64,000 nucleotides of DNA, taken from the NCBI GenBank assembly GCA_008828725.1, contig MEHQ01000456.1, forward strand, positions 172,265-236,264. The letters run 5' to 3'. Shown here piece after piece: positions 1-11,970 of the stretch. Numbering within the stretch: position 1 is the first letter of the stretch; each line of letters starts with the position of its first letter. This stretch comes from Saccharina japonica (taxonomy: Eukaryota; Sar; Phaeophyceae; Laminariales; Laminariaceae). The notes below the pieces were generated by a model that saw nothing but the letters and a program-made list of their open reading frames with translations, was not told where the DNA came from and did no database searches. A program made the translations under genes and the position numbers.

Positions 1-1925
1 GAAACGGAATTGAGTAGGAAGTGCCACGCACCCCTTGGATGGGTGGCGGCCAAGGGAATGGAGACGGAGGGTGGGGGGCGTCGTGGGGAAACCACGGGGG
101 GCGAAAGCAGGAAAGAGACGGCAAACAGAGTACCGTAATCATGCGAGAGTTGGCACCCATCGGAAGGTTGGCACCCATCGGAGAGATAGCACCGGAGTTC
201 GATAAAAAACACAACGTAGAAACATTTAATCGTGTTTTCGCACCCCCATCGGAGAGATCGCACCCCGGTGTGATCTCTCCGACATAAATAGAAATTTGAG
301 GGCCACCGCAGCGGGTCTGTAGTAGGTAATATTCTCATTTATTTCATTTTCCGATGAGATATCACCAGTGCGCCACTCCTCTCAAACGTTATTTACCAAC
401 GCATGGTAGGTCAAGTCGTTTTAGGTAGCTTTGAGTCATTTACGCAGCACCGTTGCCCCAGTACGGCCCGGTGTATTTCGATTCAGCATCGCACCCATCG
501 GAGAGATCGCACCGGGGGTGCGCCAAAATTGAAGAACGGCATGATTTAATTGTATTTCCGCACCCCCATCGGGAAGTTGGCACCCATCGGAGAGATAGCA
601 CCGGGGTGCGATAAAAACCACAACTTAGAAACATTTAAAAATCGATCGCACCCCGGTGCCAACTCTCGCATGATTACGGGAGGTGCCAGACCGACTAGCT
701 GGTAGAACCTGCCTGTACTACGGGCACAAACCTGCCTCGGCTGGCCTTTGGTGTGCTCCGGCTGGCTGTCCTATCCTGTCGTTCTCAGTCTTGCTCTGTT
801 GGCGCTGTTTAGGTCCATTTCATTTTCTTTCATTTCATTTGGTTTTTTATTGGAGGTCGCATCTCCTCTGGGAGAAGCACGACACTTTCTTTTTTTGTCA
901 TGCTTTTTATTTGGTTGCTTGATTGTTGATTTGCTTCAGTATATTTACTTTTATTATTTTTTCTTTTCGCTTTTTTATTTTTCTCTTTTTTTCTCTTGCA
1001 TGCACCTGGATTGCTAGCAGGGTAGGTCTTGCCTGTCGTATATGGCATTGCATTGTCTGCTCTGCTTACTGCACTGAGCGTAGTATCTCTGTGTCGTAGT
1101 TTTGCGACCACAGAACTGGTACCTTTTTAGGATGAAGAATCGGCACGGTGAACCTTCCTTTCTACCCGTCGACATCCAGCACACCCAGTGTCCGTGCCGA
1201 TTCTTCATCCTACAAAGGTACCAGTTATGTGGTCACAAAACTACGACACAGAGATACTACGCTCAGTGCAGTAAGCAGAGCAGTGTCCGCGCCGATTCTT
1301 CATCCTAAAAAGGTACCAGTTCTGTGGTCACAAAACTACGACACAGAGATACTACGCTCAGTGCAGTAAGCAGAGCAGACGATGCAATATACAAGTATAC
1401 GACAGGCAAGACCTACCCTGCTAGTAATCCAGATGCATGCAAGAGAAAAAAAGAGAAAATAAGGAAAAAAGCGAAAAGGAAAAAATAATAAAAAATAACT
1501 ATTCTGAAGCAAATCAACAATCAAGTAACGAAACAAAAAGCATGACAAAATAAAAGAAAGTGTCGTGCTTCTCCCAGAGGAGATGCGACCTCCAATAAAA
1601 AAACAAATGAAATGAAACGAAATGAAAAGAAATGAACTGAAATGAACCGAAACAGCGCCAACAGAGCAAGACTAAGAACGACAGGAAAGGACAGCCAGCC
1701 GGAGCACACCAAAAGCACCTTCCAGCCAGCCGAGGCAGGTTTGTGCCCGTAGTACAGGCAGGTTCTACCAGCTAGTCGGTCTGGTACCTACTCTGTTTGC
1801 CGTCTCTCTCCTGCTTCCGTCCCCCGTGGTTTCCCTACGACCCCCCCCACCCTCCGTCTCCATTCCCTTGGGCGCCACCCATACAAGGGGTACGTGGCAC
1901 TTCCTACTCAGTTCCGTTTCGTTCT
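1..1925. mobile_element. Foldback element with long inverted arms, cut by the window edge
   Basis: The outer arms 1-132 and about 1796-1922 are reverse complements with scattered mismatches. The inner arms, about 680-1130 and 1340-1795, continue the same inverted repeat. Pairing appears to run past base 1, so the left terminus lies outside the window. The centre (1131-1380) holds two direct copies of a roughly 92-bp unit and a perfect 18-bp inverted pair at about 1132-1149 and 1194-1211. No transposase is visible, so this looks non-autonomous. A second element at 133-679 interrupts the left arm. Confidence 0.75.
133..679. mobile_element. Nested 547-bp element with 25-bp perfect TIRs
   Basis: Bases 133-157 and 655-679 are perfect reverse complements, beginning CCGTAATCATGCG. 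The sequence sits exactly where the left arm of the surrounding foldback element is interrupted, since the right arm lacks it. Inside, the motif GCACCCATCGG (or GCACCCCCATCGG) recurs about six times in one orientation, and a 29-bp stretch at about 201-229 recurs directly at about 610-638. A clean target-site duplication is not obvious. No coding potential is seen. Confidence 0.7.
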
Positions 1926-2283
1926 GGTGTAACACACGAGAGTCCCGGAAAGAAAACGGGGAATAACAAAAACAAAATGTGTACGTACGTAGCTAAGCAA
2001 CCAAAGAAAGTTCTTGAAAAAAAAACGGAAGGCGGAGAAACAAAGGCAAAAGCGATCACGGTAACATATATAAGAAAAACAAAGTATGTGAAGCAAATGA
2101 GGGTGTGCTGGATGTCGACGGGTAGAAAGGAAGGTTTAATGTGAAGAACACACACACACTGTCGAAAATACGCTTCGCTCACAGGGTTCGAAATACGACA
2201 CAGATAAGAATGTGAACTGTCTTCTGATAACGGTCAAGAATAGCTCCTCGTCAAATGGTAACTCGTATAGTAAAGGATATTGT
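1926..2283. other. No gene seen
   Basis: Bases 2096-2137 are the reverse complement of a segment at about 1150-1190 in the centre of the foldback element, so repeat material continues here. Open frames are short and low in complexity. I see no coding signal. Confidence 0.4.
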
Positions 2284-2331
2284 TAAGGTCTTAGTCCGTT
2301 GGGCTATACTGGTAAAAGGTTAACCGATCGC
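2284..2331 (-). repeat. 48-bp direct repeat with tRNA A-box-like sequence, copy 1
   Basis: This stretch recurs almost exactly at 2577-2624. On the - strand it reads TAGCCCAACGGACTAAG, which matches a pol III A box. Here it has no B box next to it. Confidence 0.5.
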
Positions 2332-2514
2332 CTACCCGAACTAAGCCTTATAACACTCTCCCCCCCTGGACCGGCGGGATATTCAGGACAGACCGGATAT
2401 ACGGGTCGTCGTGTCAAAGCCAATTGGCCTCGCGGTTCCAATGTTATGGGGACCCAGAGAGTATTTTTCAGGTTCATGACATGAGGAAATTCACTTTTCT
2501 TTAAAAAGTGGTTT

Positions 2515-2626
2515 CATGGTGGAGGTGAGATTCGAACTCACGGCCAGCAACTCATGTCCTGCCGACGACGCCATTTGTTAAGGTCTTAGTCCGTTGGGCT
2601 ATACTGGTAAAAGGTTAACCGATTAT
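2515..2626 (-). repeat. tRNA-like sequence (tRNA pseudogene or SINE head)
   Basis: On the - strand an A-box-like stretch (TAGCCCAACGG) is followed by a B box inside a perfect 5-bp T stem (GTGAG-TTCGAAT-CTCAC) and then CTCCACCA. The first seven bases before the A box do not pair with CTCCACC, and the D stem does not form, so this is not an intact tRNA. A long variable region would suit a Leu/Ser-type ancestor. A tRNA pseudogene or SINE head is the best reading. Confidence 0.5.
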
Positions 2627-2644
2627 ATATATATATGTACTACA

Positions 2645-3207
2645 CCCCGGGTGCCTTCATTGTGTGTCTGATCGTGGAAGACCCCTTCAATGTGGAACAT
2701 TTCCTAATCAGTGTCGATGTTTATAATGCTGTGCCTAACACAGACGTTCAGGATAGATTCGGGTAATTGTCAATTGACGTGATGGCTTTGGTTGGCTGTT
2801 CTTTTTCACTGTGTGCCCGTGGACTGTCATCCTGCCAGCACTTCAGACAGCAGCTGCGTGCTCCATCTTGCTCCCACGCCTACCGTGTGTTTTTGTACAG
2901 ACAGCACTTCAGACAGTAGTTACGCTGTAGTCGGCAAATTCATTGCTAAAGAGTGGGAGGGGGGGGGGGGGGGCGATGCTGCTGTAGTCAAATGGAGCTT
3001 GCGGGCGTGTAGTTCAGTTTTGGACACGCATAACATGCTGTAGGGATTTTAGGTGTACGAACCTCTTCGGACTTGTGTATCCTTTCCCTGCTAAGTGTGC
3101 GTGTTCGTTAGGATTCTCTGATGGCTCTAGCACTTTTGTGACCACGGGCTGTGATCTTGCTAGATCAGACTATAGGGATTAGCAACTGAAACGAGTATAA
3201 TGTGAAG

Positions 3208-3249
<42 letters not shown>

Positions 3250-3250
3250 C
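2645..3250 (+). mobile_element. (AAC)n-tailed retroposon (family L), 5'-truncated copy
   Basis: Homologous to the 3' half of the copies at 24286-25652, 32012-33386 and 60141-61550. It starts abruptly at ACCCCGGGTGCC and runs to the shared end TTTAATGTGAAGAC followed by (AAC)13-14 at 3210-3249. 5' truncation together with a 3' microsatellite tail is the signature of target-primed reverse transcription. Confidence 0.75.
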
Positions 3251-3259
3251 AGCGCCCAC

Positions 3260-3780
3260 GGTAAAGGACAGGTGAATCTCGCCCCTGTTCGAGTCGAGGC
3301 CGTGGGTTCAAGCACGCCCCGAGTGCATACTCGTGGGGACTATTTCTCGGGAAGAATATCGTGACTAGCGGAACGCGCGAGAGCTTGAGTTTGCTAAATT
3401 CGACGAAAATCGACGAGCATTGAGAATGCTGATCCCTTTGCGAGATAAAAAGCAAGCCAATAATCGTAGTGGGGGAGGAGGGAGAGGAGCCTGCTTTGTG
3501 ACCCCGGATCTGAGTTACGCCTATGGAAGAAGAGGGGCAGGTGTGCGAAGACTCTAAATAGGATGGAAAACAACACGCACACACACAGCGGGTCGCCCCG
3601 ATAGACTACAGTAGTACGTATTGGTACCCGAGTTCAAATCCCACGGTGGTGAGAGTTTTACTCTTTTTGAAAACAAATAAAAGGAACCAGTTAATTGCTG
3701 ATAGAGCCTTCGTGGCGTGGATAGGCGGAAACCAACGCAAAGCACGTCCCGCTACAGTACGCGACAGCACTTCAGAATAA
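3260..3780 (+). repeat. tRNA-derived SINE: 3' body followed by a second tRNA head
   Basis: The body at about 3328-3575 contains the marker GTGACCCCGGATCTGAG, shared with 6890, 27180 and 31325. A new head starts at 3585: CCCCGATAGACTACAGTAG (A-box region) and then GAGTTCAAATCCC (B box) at about 3631-3643. The next 130 bases match the SINE at 26905-27262. A remnant head may lie at 3280-3310 (GTGGGTTCAAGCAC). Two copies therefore sit head to tail. Confidence 0.65.
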
Positions 3781-4155
3781 GGCAGTTGAGAATGTCAGGC
3801 TGGGATTCATGGAAAATTAAGAATTTACAGGTAAGCATTTGTGCTGAACTCGAGGAGGAAATAAGAATAAGAAATTGGGAAGTGCAAGCGGGTGGGCATG
3901 GAAGAATCTGGCTGAATACACTGCACCCATGACAAATAAGAAACTGCCCAAGCATCCCTCCAACGCCACATCAGGCCCCCACCCAAGCCGCCTCCGCGCT
4001 CCAAAACGGTCCTAAGCGGAGACGTATTTATATGTTTTGTTTATTGGGTTTCGCCAAACAAAACCCATTATTTCCCCACCAAACAAAATCCTTTCCCCTC
4101 TGCAAACATGCAACATCAAATATAGCAACACTACATTCCCCCCCATTTTGTTCGG
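3781..4155. other. No gene seen
   Basis: A segment at about 3822-3890 resembles 6755-6800, so some dispersed repeat is present. Otherwise this is unrecognised AT-leaning sequence with short shadow frames only. Confidence 0.3.
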
Positions 4156-4168
4156 TGCGGATAGAAGC

Positions 4169-4629
4169 AAGCAAAGATGTCAGGAGACGGGCAATCGTCA
4201 GGCAGTCAGTCAGCCAAGGACGTCCGTCAAGGCATTTCCATCCGTCTAGACCGATTTTCCCGATCCTCGCTAGAAAAACGCCTCATTATCTCTGTGGAAA
4301 CCCCTTTCTTTTTTGTGCTGCTAGTTCCAAAAAATCGTGAATGAGCGAGGAGATCCGAGGATATTGCTGTGTTGCTCGTTGCTCGTGATATACCACTACA
4401 CTGCTGTAGATCTGGAACCCGAACGATAAAAATAAATGGCAGAAAAAAAAACGGCGGACAAAACTCCCAACAGAAAATACAGATTTTCAAAAATTTGGTC
4501 AGGGTTTTACGAAAAACGGGGACTTTTACTTGGTTGTCCCCGGGATTTGCCGTCAAGGCACGTCCATCAAGGCATTTGCCTTGACCCCGCCCGTCAAGGG
4601 GTAAAAGTGCCGTCTCCTGACATATTTGC
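4169..4629. mobile_element. Mutator-like MITE with 10-bp target duplication, copy 1
   Basis: The ends read GCAAAGATGTCAGGAGACGG on the left and the reverse complement of GCAAATATGTCAGGAGACGG on the right. The 10-mer GGATAGAAGC flanks both sides (4159-4168 and 4630-4639), the target-site length typical of Mutator-like elements. The interior is rich in short CCGTCAAGG-type motifs. It has no transposase. A diverged copy lies at 36495-36918. Confidence 0.7.
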
Positions 4630-4718
4630 GGATAGAAGCTGTGCGGTGGTAGATGGTATACTGCTTGCTTCTAGACTAGAGTACCTGCAGGCCCTTGAAG
4701 TAGTGCTTAACCGCTTAA

Positions 4719-6452
4719 GGGGCCCCTTTGGGCAAAAAACTACAAGAGCGAATAAAAAACTAATCACTTTTTTTCAGTTAAGATACTATTTCTGGTATAA
4801 TTTCCACTTTTTTTTCATGACTCCCTACGGAAATCGATATTTTTTTCAAGTTATAACGCTAAGAATGGTAACCGTTAAATATTTGTAAAGAGCCTAGGTC
4901 ATGTTCAACATTTATGTCTCGGATGGCGTATCGATCAGTCGCTTTGTTCATCCCGAAAAGTGCCTTGTACTCAAAAACGACTCGCTACACCCCTGGTACC
5001 CAAGACGAATTTGAAAAATGGCAGTTTCTCCGGCTGCCGATACTGTTTGAACTAAGATTCTCGACGAGGACGCCGAGCACTAGTAGTCGAACTTACCGTA
5101 TCTGTGCCTCTAGTTCGACCGTCTGTAGCGTCGTACGTGACGACAGCAGAGTTTATAAACCAAACAGGAGCTCCGAAACGATCAAAATCTTGCTGCGGAG
5201 CACTTTCGTTTCGTGATGCAAACACTGCAGCAATACTTTCCCTCCCTTGCAGATCCAAGAGCTCGAATACCTCCTAGAGACTATAACGGGCAAGCTATAC
5301 GTTGGTCGGTCGCAGATGTGAGCATTCGAACTGGAGCTCTGTCGTTTTCCGTAAGGAGTACTGATATGGTGTCATTATACCAGAAATAGTATTGCAGCTG
5401 TAAGAAAACGAAATACATACATACGAGCTGGTTCCACGAAAAAGCGTATAATTATAATCCCACCTTCGGGAAATAACAAACGGAATACACTGTTATTTGC
5501 AACACTAAAGATATCTACACGACCGCGTGAACATAGGGAACACATCGGTGAAGCGGTTTGTGTCGTGCGAGTTGTAGTTCGCGAGATATGGACATTGTCG
5601 TGCTACTTGGGGAGGCGCTATTTCACATAGGGGTGATATTCCTATAGTTACATCAAGATACTTTGAAATCAGGCCATATATCGGTCAGTACGTTGACATA
5701 TTCGCCACTAGACATGTTGACATGATGGCCTCAACAAGAGGAAGGCGTTAAGGACATTTGCTTTGATTTGCAAGTCGTGAAGGGCTATCATAAGAAACGC
5801 CTCCCTAAGTACTAGAACAATGTATGAAGCGATTTTGGCACCTGGGGGGAATATTTACTCCTCACGGAATCCTTTTTGCGCCTTGGTTTTTTAGAGGTAT
5901 AACGAGGGTGGTCGATTTTTTTTTCGACATCTCACAGATTTGTTTGCTCGTTAGGGGGGGGGGGGGGTCACTAAAACCAAGTGGAAAAATGAAAATTAAG
6001 GACCATTTTTTCCATTTTCTTATTTCATCATGTGATCACAACGGTTGCAACGGTTTTCTATTCCGACCTCTGGGGGTGTGGTGTGTCGTTTTCTCTTTTC
6101 TCCGGACGCCCCTGGGTATAATACGAAATTTTGACACCGTTGTGCGCAACAACAATACGGAACAACTCCTCGTAGCAACTGGCTCGTTTCGAAAAAACAA
6201 AATCAGAAAATATGCAAAAGTGTACCTAAAGAACGAAACAATAATGTTTTTAAAAAAGGCCAGTCGTGAGTTTTGTCGTTGTGTTGTGACGCACAACCCT
6301 GCCTAGTTTCGTTTCACAACTCTCCAAAACCAAGGCGTAAAGTTGCGAAGGCGTAAATAAAGCTCTGCTGGCTGTCGCTGGAACCATCTCGTATCATACA
6401 TGTATTTTTCAAGACGCAAGTATTCTTTTTTTTTCATGACCGAAGGGGCCCC
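4719..6452. mobile_element. piggyBac-like element flanked by TTAA
   Basis: TTAA at 4715-4718 and again at 6453-6456 directly flanks the palindromic ends GGGGCCCCTTTGG and CCGAAGGGGCCCC. The TTAA target is the hallmark of piggyBac. No piggyBac transposase is recognisable in the 1.73 kb, so it is probably non-autonomous. A long frame at 5824-6306 (+) has no recognisable family and reads across poly-T and poly-G tracts, and I do not call it a gene. A poly-G run lies at 5955-5967. Confidence 0.6.
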
Positions 6453-6739
6453 TTAAAAACTGGTCCAACATATTTGTGGAAAAAATACTTGGAATTAGTG
6501 TAGGATTTGTTTTCAAGTTCTGAATGGGCTAACAAAATCGTTGAAGGGGGCTATGATAACATTGGATGCCTGCAGTCCTGAAGAGCATTCTCATTAGGTT
6601 TCTACTGAATGTATTGCGAATTATGAGTGACGGATGCCAGGTGAAAAAACAATTCTTGACAACCGCTCATCAAAAAGAAAAACTTCGCATTGAACGCCTT
6701 TGCGAAACAAGTATTTGATTTTCAAACATTTTGCGTTTT

Positions 6740-6970
6740 GCGCCTCTTCTCTCAATAAGAAATTGAATTGCAGCATTTCCGCTGAAATTGGAGAGGAAAT
6801 AAGAAGCGAGGCTGAGTTTAAATTGAATAAAATTATATGCTGTCGCGTACTGCTGTATGTGGAGGTAGGGACAAAAGCCTACTTAGTGACCCCGGATCTG
6901 AGTCAGGACTAAAGTGGGTGAGAGAAAAGGAGGGCGAATAAAATAAAGGGGATGGACAAAGGAACAAAAA
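6740..6970 (+). repeat. SINE body fragment
   Basis: Contains GTGACCCCGGATCTGAG and the following purine-rich tail GCGAATAAAATAAAGGGGATGGACAAA in diverged form, as at 27180-27262. The tRNA head is missing. Confidence 0.5.
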
Positions 6971-6974
6971 ACAG

Positions 6975-7090
6975 TAAACAGAGCAGACATGCACTGCAAT
7001 GTTTGTCGCACTGGGTAAGCCAGGCACGACATAAACATCATAGCATGCTGTAGCATGTGTAAAAATAGAGAAAACGCGTTAGATAGCTTT
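6975..7090 (+). repeat. Dispersed repeat family C, fragment
   Basis: AGCAGACATGCACTGC and the following stretch resemble 59885-60010, and the family also seems to reach 11250-11435. Similarity was judged by eye only. Confidence 0.35.
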
Positions 7091-8040
7091 TGTAGAGCTC
7101 GGTCCCGAGGCTCATGGTCTGTCGGAGTGCCACCCCGATCCCACTCAACAGATCCTGGACTCGGGGGGCTCACATGCGTGAGGTAGCCCCACACTCTCTA
7201 CTCATGCGCCCAACGCCGGTCTTTTAGAAGAAGAGACGTACCCTGGAGTCGGCCGCGGCACATAATATATTTCTAGTGCGCAGCGCCTTCCCTTTGTTAT
7301 AGGGGCCTCGCAAGCCCGGACGAGGGTTGGTGGCTACTCGGGTAAATCCGCTAGACCTACGTAGACAGATGTACCCGTATGCGTAACAATAAACCATACA
7401 CAAATAGGCACCTTAACAGGAATTAAGCATGATACTACTTTTAATACAGACACCACATATACAGCGACAGCGACACCACAAACAGTATGTCTACTATTAT
7501 CATCCATTTCCATAACAAGTACGGCACTCGTACAATGTATACTTATTAGTGGCCGAGCTTATCACGAAGCATGCCACCAACAGAAGCAAGGCAGCACTCG
7601 TGCACGCGGCAAGGGATCAGAGAGGCGAAAGGGTAGCAGGGAAGGGAGCGAGACTCAGACAGGGGACGATAAGAAGGAATCCATATTCGACGAACTTCGC
7701 CATATCCAACCACGCACGCACGTTCGACCGACACCCTGCATGCTTTGAATTGTACGTGGGCGCTTGCCGTCCGCCATATCATGTACCTGCTAAGTAGCTT
7801 CGACCCCTCTGTTGAATGAGGTCCGTGGTACAGCATTTAGTTCATGCGTGCATGTAGGCTGGATGCTTGTTCGTGTATGCGTGCTCGTAGCAGTGTTCGA
7901 CGTCGGTCGTGTGAGGAAAATGCTCTGACTACACCCATCGTTGGAGACTCGATGTCTAGGGTAAGCAGCGTTTGCTCGTTTATCCTCAGCGAAGACACGC
8001 ATACAGGATCGTAGGCGCAGGCCTGGCCTAGTTTGGGTGT
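7091..8040. other. No gene seen
   Basis: Overlapping frames on both strands around 7546-7836 show no recognisable domain and no splice-consistent extension. I see no tandem structure until about 8041. Confidence 0.3.
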
Positions 8041-8900
8041 TGGTGAAGTCTCTCATGCATTCTCCACATCTATTATATGTTGTCATAAGAGTACTGTAGT
8101 AACGCTCCTCACAGCCTACATTGGTCTTTTACATCAATCTCGCCGCTTCCCGTCGCACGTTCATGCATATGCAGGTGCTCGTCGTCACTATAGATGTTAC
8201 GCTCGTATACTGTTATGCGTGCTTGACGATCGCTCAAAGGCGTACACATGTCGTGTGTGCTTTGATGAGGTCTCTCATGCATGCTCCACATGTGTTCTAT
8301 ATTGTCATGAGAGTAGTATCGCTCGTCACAGCCTACGCTTGTCTTCCACATTATTCTCGCCACTCCCCGCCGCATGTTCCTGCATAGGCAAGTGCTCGTC
8401 GTCACCACAGCAGTAACGCTCGCATACGTGCATACAGTATACTGTTATGCGTGCTTGACGATCGCTCACAGGCGTGCACATGTAGTGGATTTTTGGCGAA
8501 CTCTCTCATGCATGCGCCACATATTAAATATATTGCGAGGAAAGTAATTACGTTCCTCACAGCACATGTTCGCCGTGCAAATTATAATCACGACGATACA
8601 AACATTAAATATGGATGCATGCTAGACTAGTTTCGCTCCTCGCAGTATGTACTCTTCGTATAAGCCCTTCGCTCCTCGTCGCATGCTTGTCATGCATGTG
8701 CATATGACGTAGACGATATGGACATATTTGAAGGAACGCTGGACAAGTTACGCTCCCCACAGTAGACGTTCGTCGTAAGCATTAGTATCGCTGCTCCTCG
8801 TCGCATGCTTTTTTGCATGTGCATACGATGTAAACGATACGGACAGATTGGTGATGCACGCTGTACCTGCTGAAATGTCACCACACCCGATCGATTTATA
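8041..8900. repeat. Degenerate tandem satellite, about 225-bp and 121-bp periods
   Basis: TCTCTCATGCAT starts diverged units at about 8050, 8272 and 8502, each followed by CACAT...GTCAT...CGCTC.TCACAGC. A second periodic pair starts with GCTCCTCGTCGCATGCTT at 8671 and 8792. Units share CATGCATG-rich sequence. Confidence 0.6.
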
Positions 8901-9269
8901 CCTGGTATACCGGTATGCTCGACCGCGCGTAAAATAATATTGTCGCCGATCATAGAAAGACAAGCCTACACGGTTTAAAGAATATGTGTTTTGTCATCGC
9001 GTGCAAGGATACCGGTTGCTCGTGCCCCGTCTGCTCATCCGTCTGCCGCGTGTTGATTTGGATCGCACACATGATGTCGTTGGCAGCTAACACCGCCTTG
9101 GGTATCGTGTGGCTCACCCCTTCCTGGCCAACGGCTCGGGAGGAGGGTGTGCCGTAGCATCGTATGGGTATATGTGATGCATGCATGTGTGCTCGAAGTT
9201 AGGCATGCTTGTTGCCTCCTAACTGCGTTGCGGTCGGCCCAATGATTATTGACACTATTCTGTTCATCA
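8901..9269. other. No gene seen
   Basis: Unrecognised sequence between two satellite blocks. CATG-rich tetramers continue at 9175-9190. Confidence 0.3.
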
Positions 9270-9640
9270 TGGTTACCTGGCAGGTAGTTTCGTTGTTGGC
9301 ACCGGACGCCGGCTTAATTATCGCGTAGCTAGGCCGTGTCTAGCCAACCATCTGGGGAGAATGATACGACGATGTATCGGGGGCAGTTTCGATATACAAA
9401 AGAATACTTTTGCTATGAGGTCGTGGATATATATATATATATATATATGTTGATGATGTCTGCCTTGCGGTTAGTTTCGCTGTTGGCATCGGACACCGTC
9501 TTGGGTATCGCGTGGCTCGTCCCTCTGTAGCCAACCAACTGGGAAGAATGGTACGACGATGTATCGTGGGCATCTCCGATATAGTTTTACTATGGCTATG
9601 GGGTCGTGGGTGTATATCCGTTGATCACGACGCAGAGGGT
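9270..9640. repeat. Tandem pair of about 185-bp units with (TA)n
   Basis: TAGTTTCG.TGTTGGCA starts both units (about 9285 and 9471). Both carry GTACGACGATGTATCG-type sequence and end near GGGGTCGTGGGTGTATAT. A (TA)n run at 9428-9449 separates them. Confidence 0.6.
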
Positions 9641-9874
9641 TTAAACGCCTACCGCCATCTGCCATGACCCGTCCCATGCCCAGCCCCGTTCGGCCGCAGC
9701 CCGCGCAGCGCTCTGGACGTTTAAGGCGTGGAAAGGCTGGACATTTTTGTAGGGAATCGCGACCAACACATGAGGGAAGTCAAGAGGGCGCCGATCGGGG
9801 GTGGGACATGTTGAATGACGAGATGAAGGCGGGGCGGATGTGGGGTGAAGGGGTTGTCGCGGCGCACTCGGCGT

Positions 9875-10480
9875 GCTGAGAAGGTTTTTTTCTCTTAACG
9901 GGTAGATTGGCCGGGTATTTCCCTGTTAGTCTTCGTTGGCATAGCGCGTACAAGGGGTCGAGGGAAGTTGTTCCATGGGGAAGAGGATTCAACCCCTTAC
10001 GTTGGTGTTTGCGACGCATGTGAAATTTGGTGCGTACTGAGAAAGGTTTTTATCCTTGACGGGAAAATGTGGCCGGGTTTTTCCCTCTCAGTCTTGGCTG
10101 GCATAGCGCGTGCAAGGTGTCCAACAAAATGTGTGGCTCTTGTTGCGTTCGTTTTGCAGCGCATGTGAAATCGGGTGCGTGCCGCGAATGGTTTTTCCTT
10201 GTCGGAAAACTAGGCCGGGTTTTCCCTTCTCAGTCTTGGTTGGCATAGGGCGTGGCGGGAACCCTAGAAAACAGTGATCCCCGTGTTACGTCAGTGTTGC
10301 GGCGCATGTAAAATCCTGTGCGCGCTGGGGAAGGCTTTTCCTTAACGGGTAAATTTTGCCTGGTTTTCCTTCCGCAGTCTTGGTTGATGTAGACAATCTT
10401 AGGTCCACCGTCTAGAGGGTCGCGTGGCTGTTCTGTCCCTGACCATCCAACTGGGGAGGGTGTTGCGGCGGTTCTCTGGG
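9875..10480. repeat. Four tandem units of about 150 bp
   Basis: Units start near 9879, 10039, 10185 and 10327. They share a GAAGGTTTTT-like start, then CTTAACGGGTAAATT, GGCCGGGTTTTCCC, CTCAGTCTTGGTTGGCATAG and CGTGCAAGG. Divergence is substantial, so the array is old. Confidence 0.65.
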
Positions 10481-11600
10481 TAGATCCAAGCGGGGATAAT
10501 GACGAGCGGAGGCCGGGCGTACATCAGACGCAATGTCGTGCACGAAGCCCGTCTCGCGTCGCGGAGAGGGTGATGGTGCCTCGGAGTTGTACCAAGAAGA
10601 TGAAAATATGAAAATGTTGTATTAAAATATATATATTATCCAGTAGAAAGAAGATACAAACGAGGAGAAGAAAAAGCACACATGTACTGATGGGTGTATG
10701 TATCCCATCGGAATTGATCAAGAAGAAAGCATACCGTCGCAGGCATGTTTCCACCGAGGTAGTATACTGAAATCATATCACGTCAACATGTTCATCCAAT
10801 GGAATGCTCCCATCTCCACTAATGCGAAACTCTCCTAAAATAATCGTACGTGAATCATGCATCCGTAGTATACATGAACATACTGCTTATCAGGCAGACT
10901 GCAAGTACTCGATCTCATAGTACAAGCCTCCGGGTATGGAAACACGCGGTGTCTTGTACGCACTAAGGGACCACTCTCTTGTTTACCTCAGTTTTCTCGT
11001 GACCTGGAAGGACCCGCTATGGCGTCCGGGCGACCAGATGTACGACGGCCAGGCAATGGTCGATGCTCACCCAGGTGGTAGTCTACACGCATGAACTCAA
11101 TATATGCTTTGGCGTGTCGTAGTGTGGTGGAAGAGGTGTACATAGGGAGCAGAGGGCTGCTGTACACAGAGTGACAATCGATATATAAGGTTTTTAGTAG
11201 TACACGACACATGATCCAGGAGTCTGTTACGTTCCTATGGGGTGACAGGGTATCCTCCCCATTATGAATGATGCGTGCCAAGCTCTTCATTGTGGCATAG
11301 AGACTAAGGAACACGAATCGGTCCCAAACACAACAAAACCAAGAGTCATGCCTGCCGCAGTGGACATGAGGCGGCAGACATTCGGGGGAAAACACACACA
11401 CGCACACGCACGCGAATAGATACCACGATATATACGAGGGCGTCCGGAAACATTTTGTTTCGACACCAAACTATCTGAAATAAGCAGAATGGAAAACAAA
11501 GGGAGCACTGTGATTGCTGGACGATCTGTCATAAAAACGTTTTTTTCTGAACTTTTGTACAAAACAAATAATTTGGTTCTAAAGACCCCTGTAGCGTATT
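10481..11600. other. No gene confidently seen
   Basis: The - strand frames at 10988-11407 and 11287-11610 have no recognisable motif. Part of it (about 11250-11435) looks like dispersed repeat family C, sharing the ending GATACCACGATATATA with 60120-60140. Confidence 0.3.
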
Positions 11601-11614
11601 CTGGGAGCACCGCT

Positions 11615-11890
11615 TACAAAGGAAGCCCCCCCCCCCCCTAAAAGGACAAGCCAACCCATGCTTCTTGGTCGGTTCTCATGCTTGCGCTTCAGACTCCAAA
11701 GCGGTACCTTGTATTGCTTGTTCGATACGCCCGCCTACAACAACGATAAACTGTACCGAAAGGGGGGGGGGGGCTCCCACCCGCATATACTTGTAGGTTA
11801 GTTGTTCTAACAAAACCGTGCCTATATTATACGAAACATGAGAAACGAGGCATGTCTCGTCAAGAACACCTGCTGCTATATTTACAGGGA
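11615..11890 (+). repeat. Outlying unit of the palindromic satellite
   Basis: Poly-G, then CTCCCACCCGCATATACTTGTAGG, then GTGCCTATATTATACG and AAACGAGGCATGTCTC, the same order as units in 13000-15110. It is cut off from the main array by the element at 11971-12729. Confidence 0.65.
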
Positions 11891-11970
11891 GTATGAAGTA
11901 TATTTGTAACGAACTGCATTATAAGACGGCGCTTATCATAGAAAGTTTCCAATGTCTAGTGTGTCTTTCG

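Noticed and set aside
2515..2626. Functional tRNA gene
   Set aside because: T stem and CCA-like end are good, but the acceptor and D stems cannot pair.
5824..6306. piggyBac transposase in the TTAA-flanked element
   Set aside because: The 160-residue frame lacks any transposase motif and is built across homopolymer tracts.
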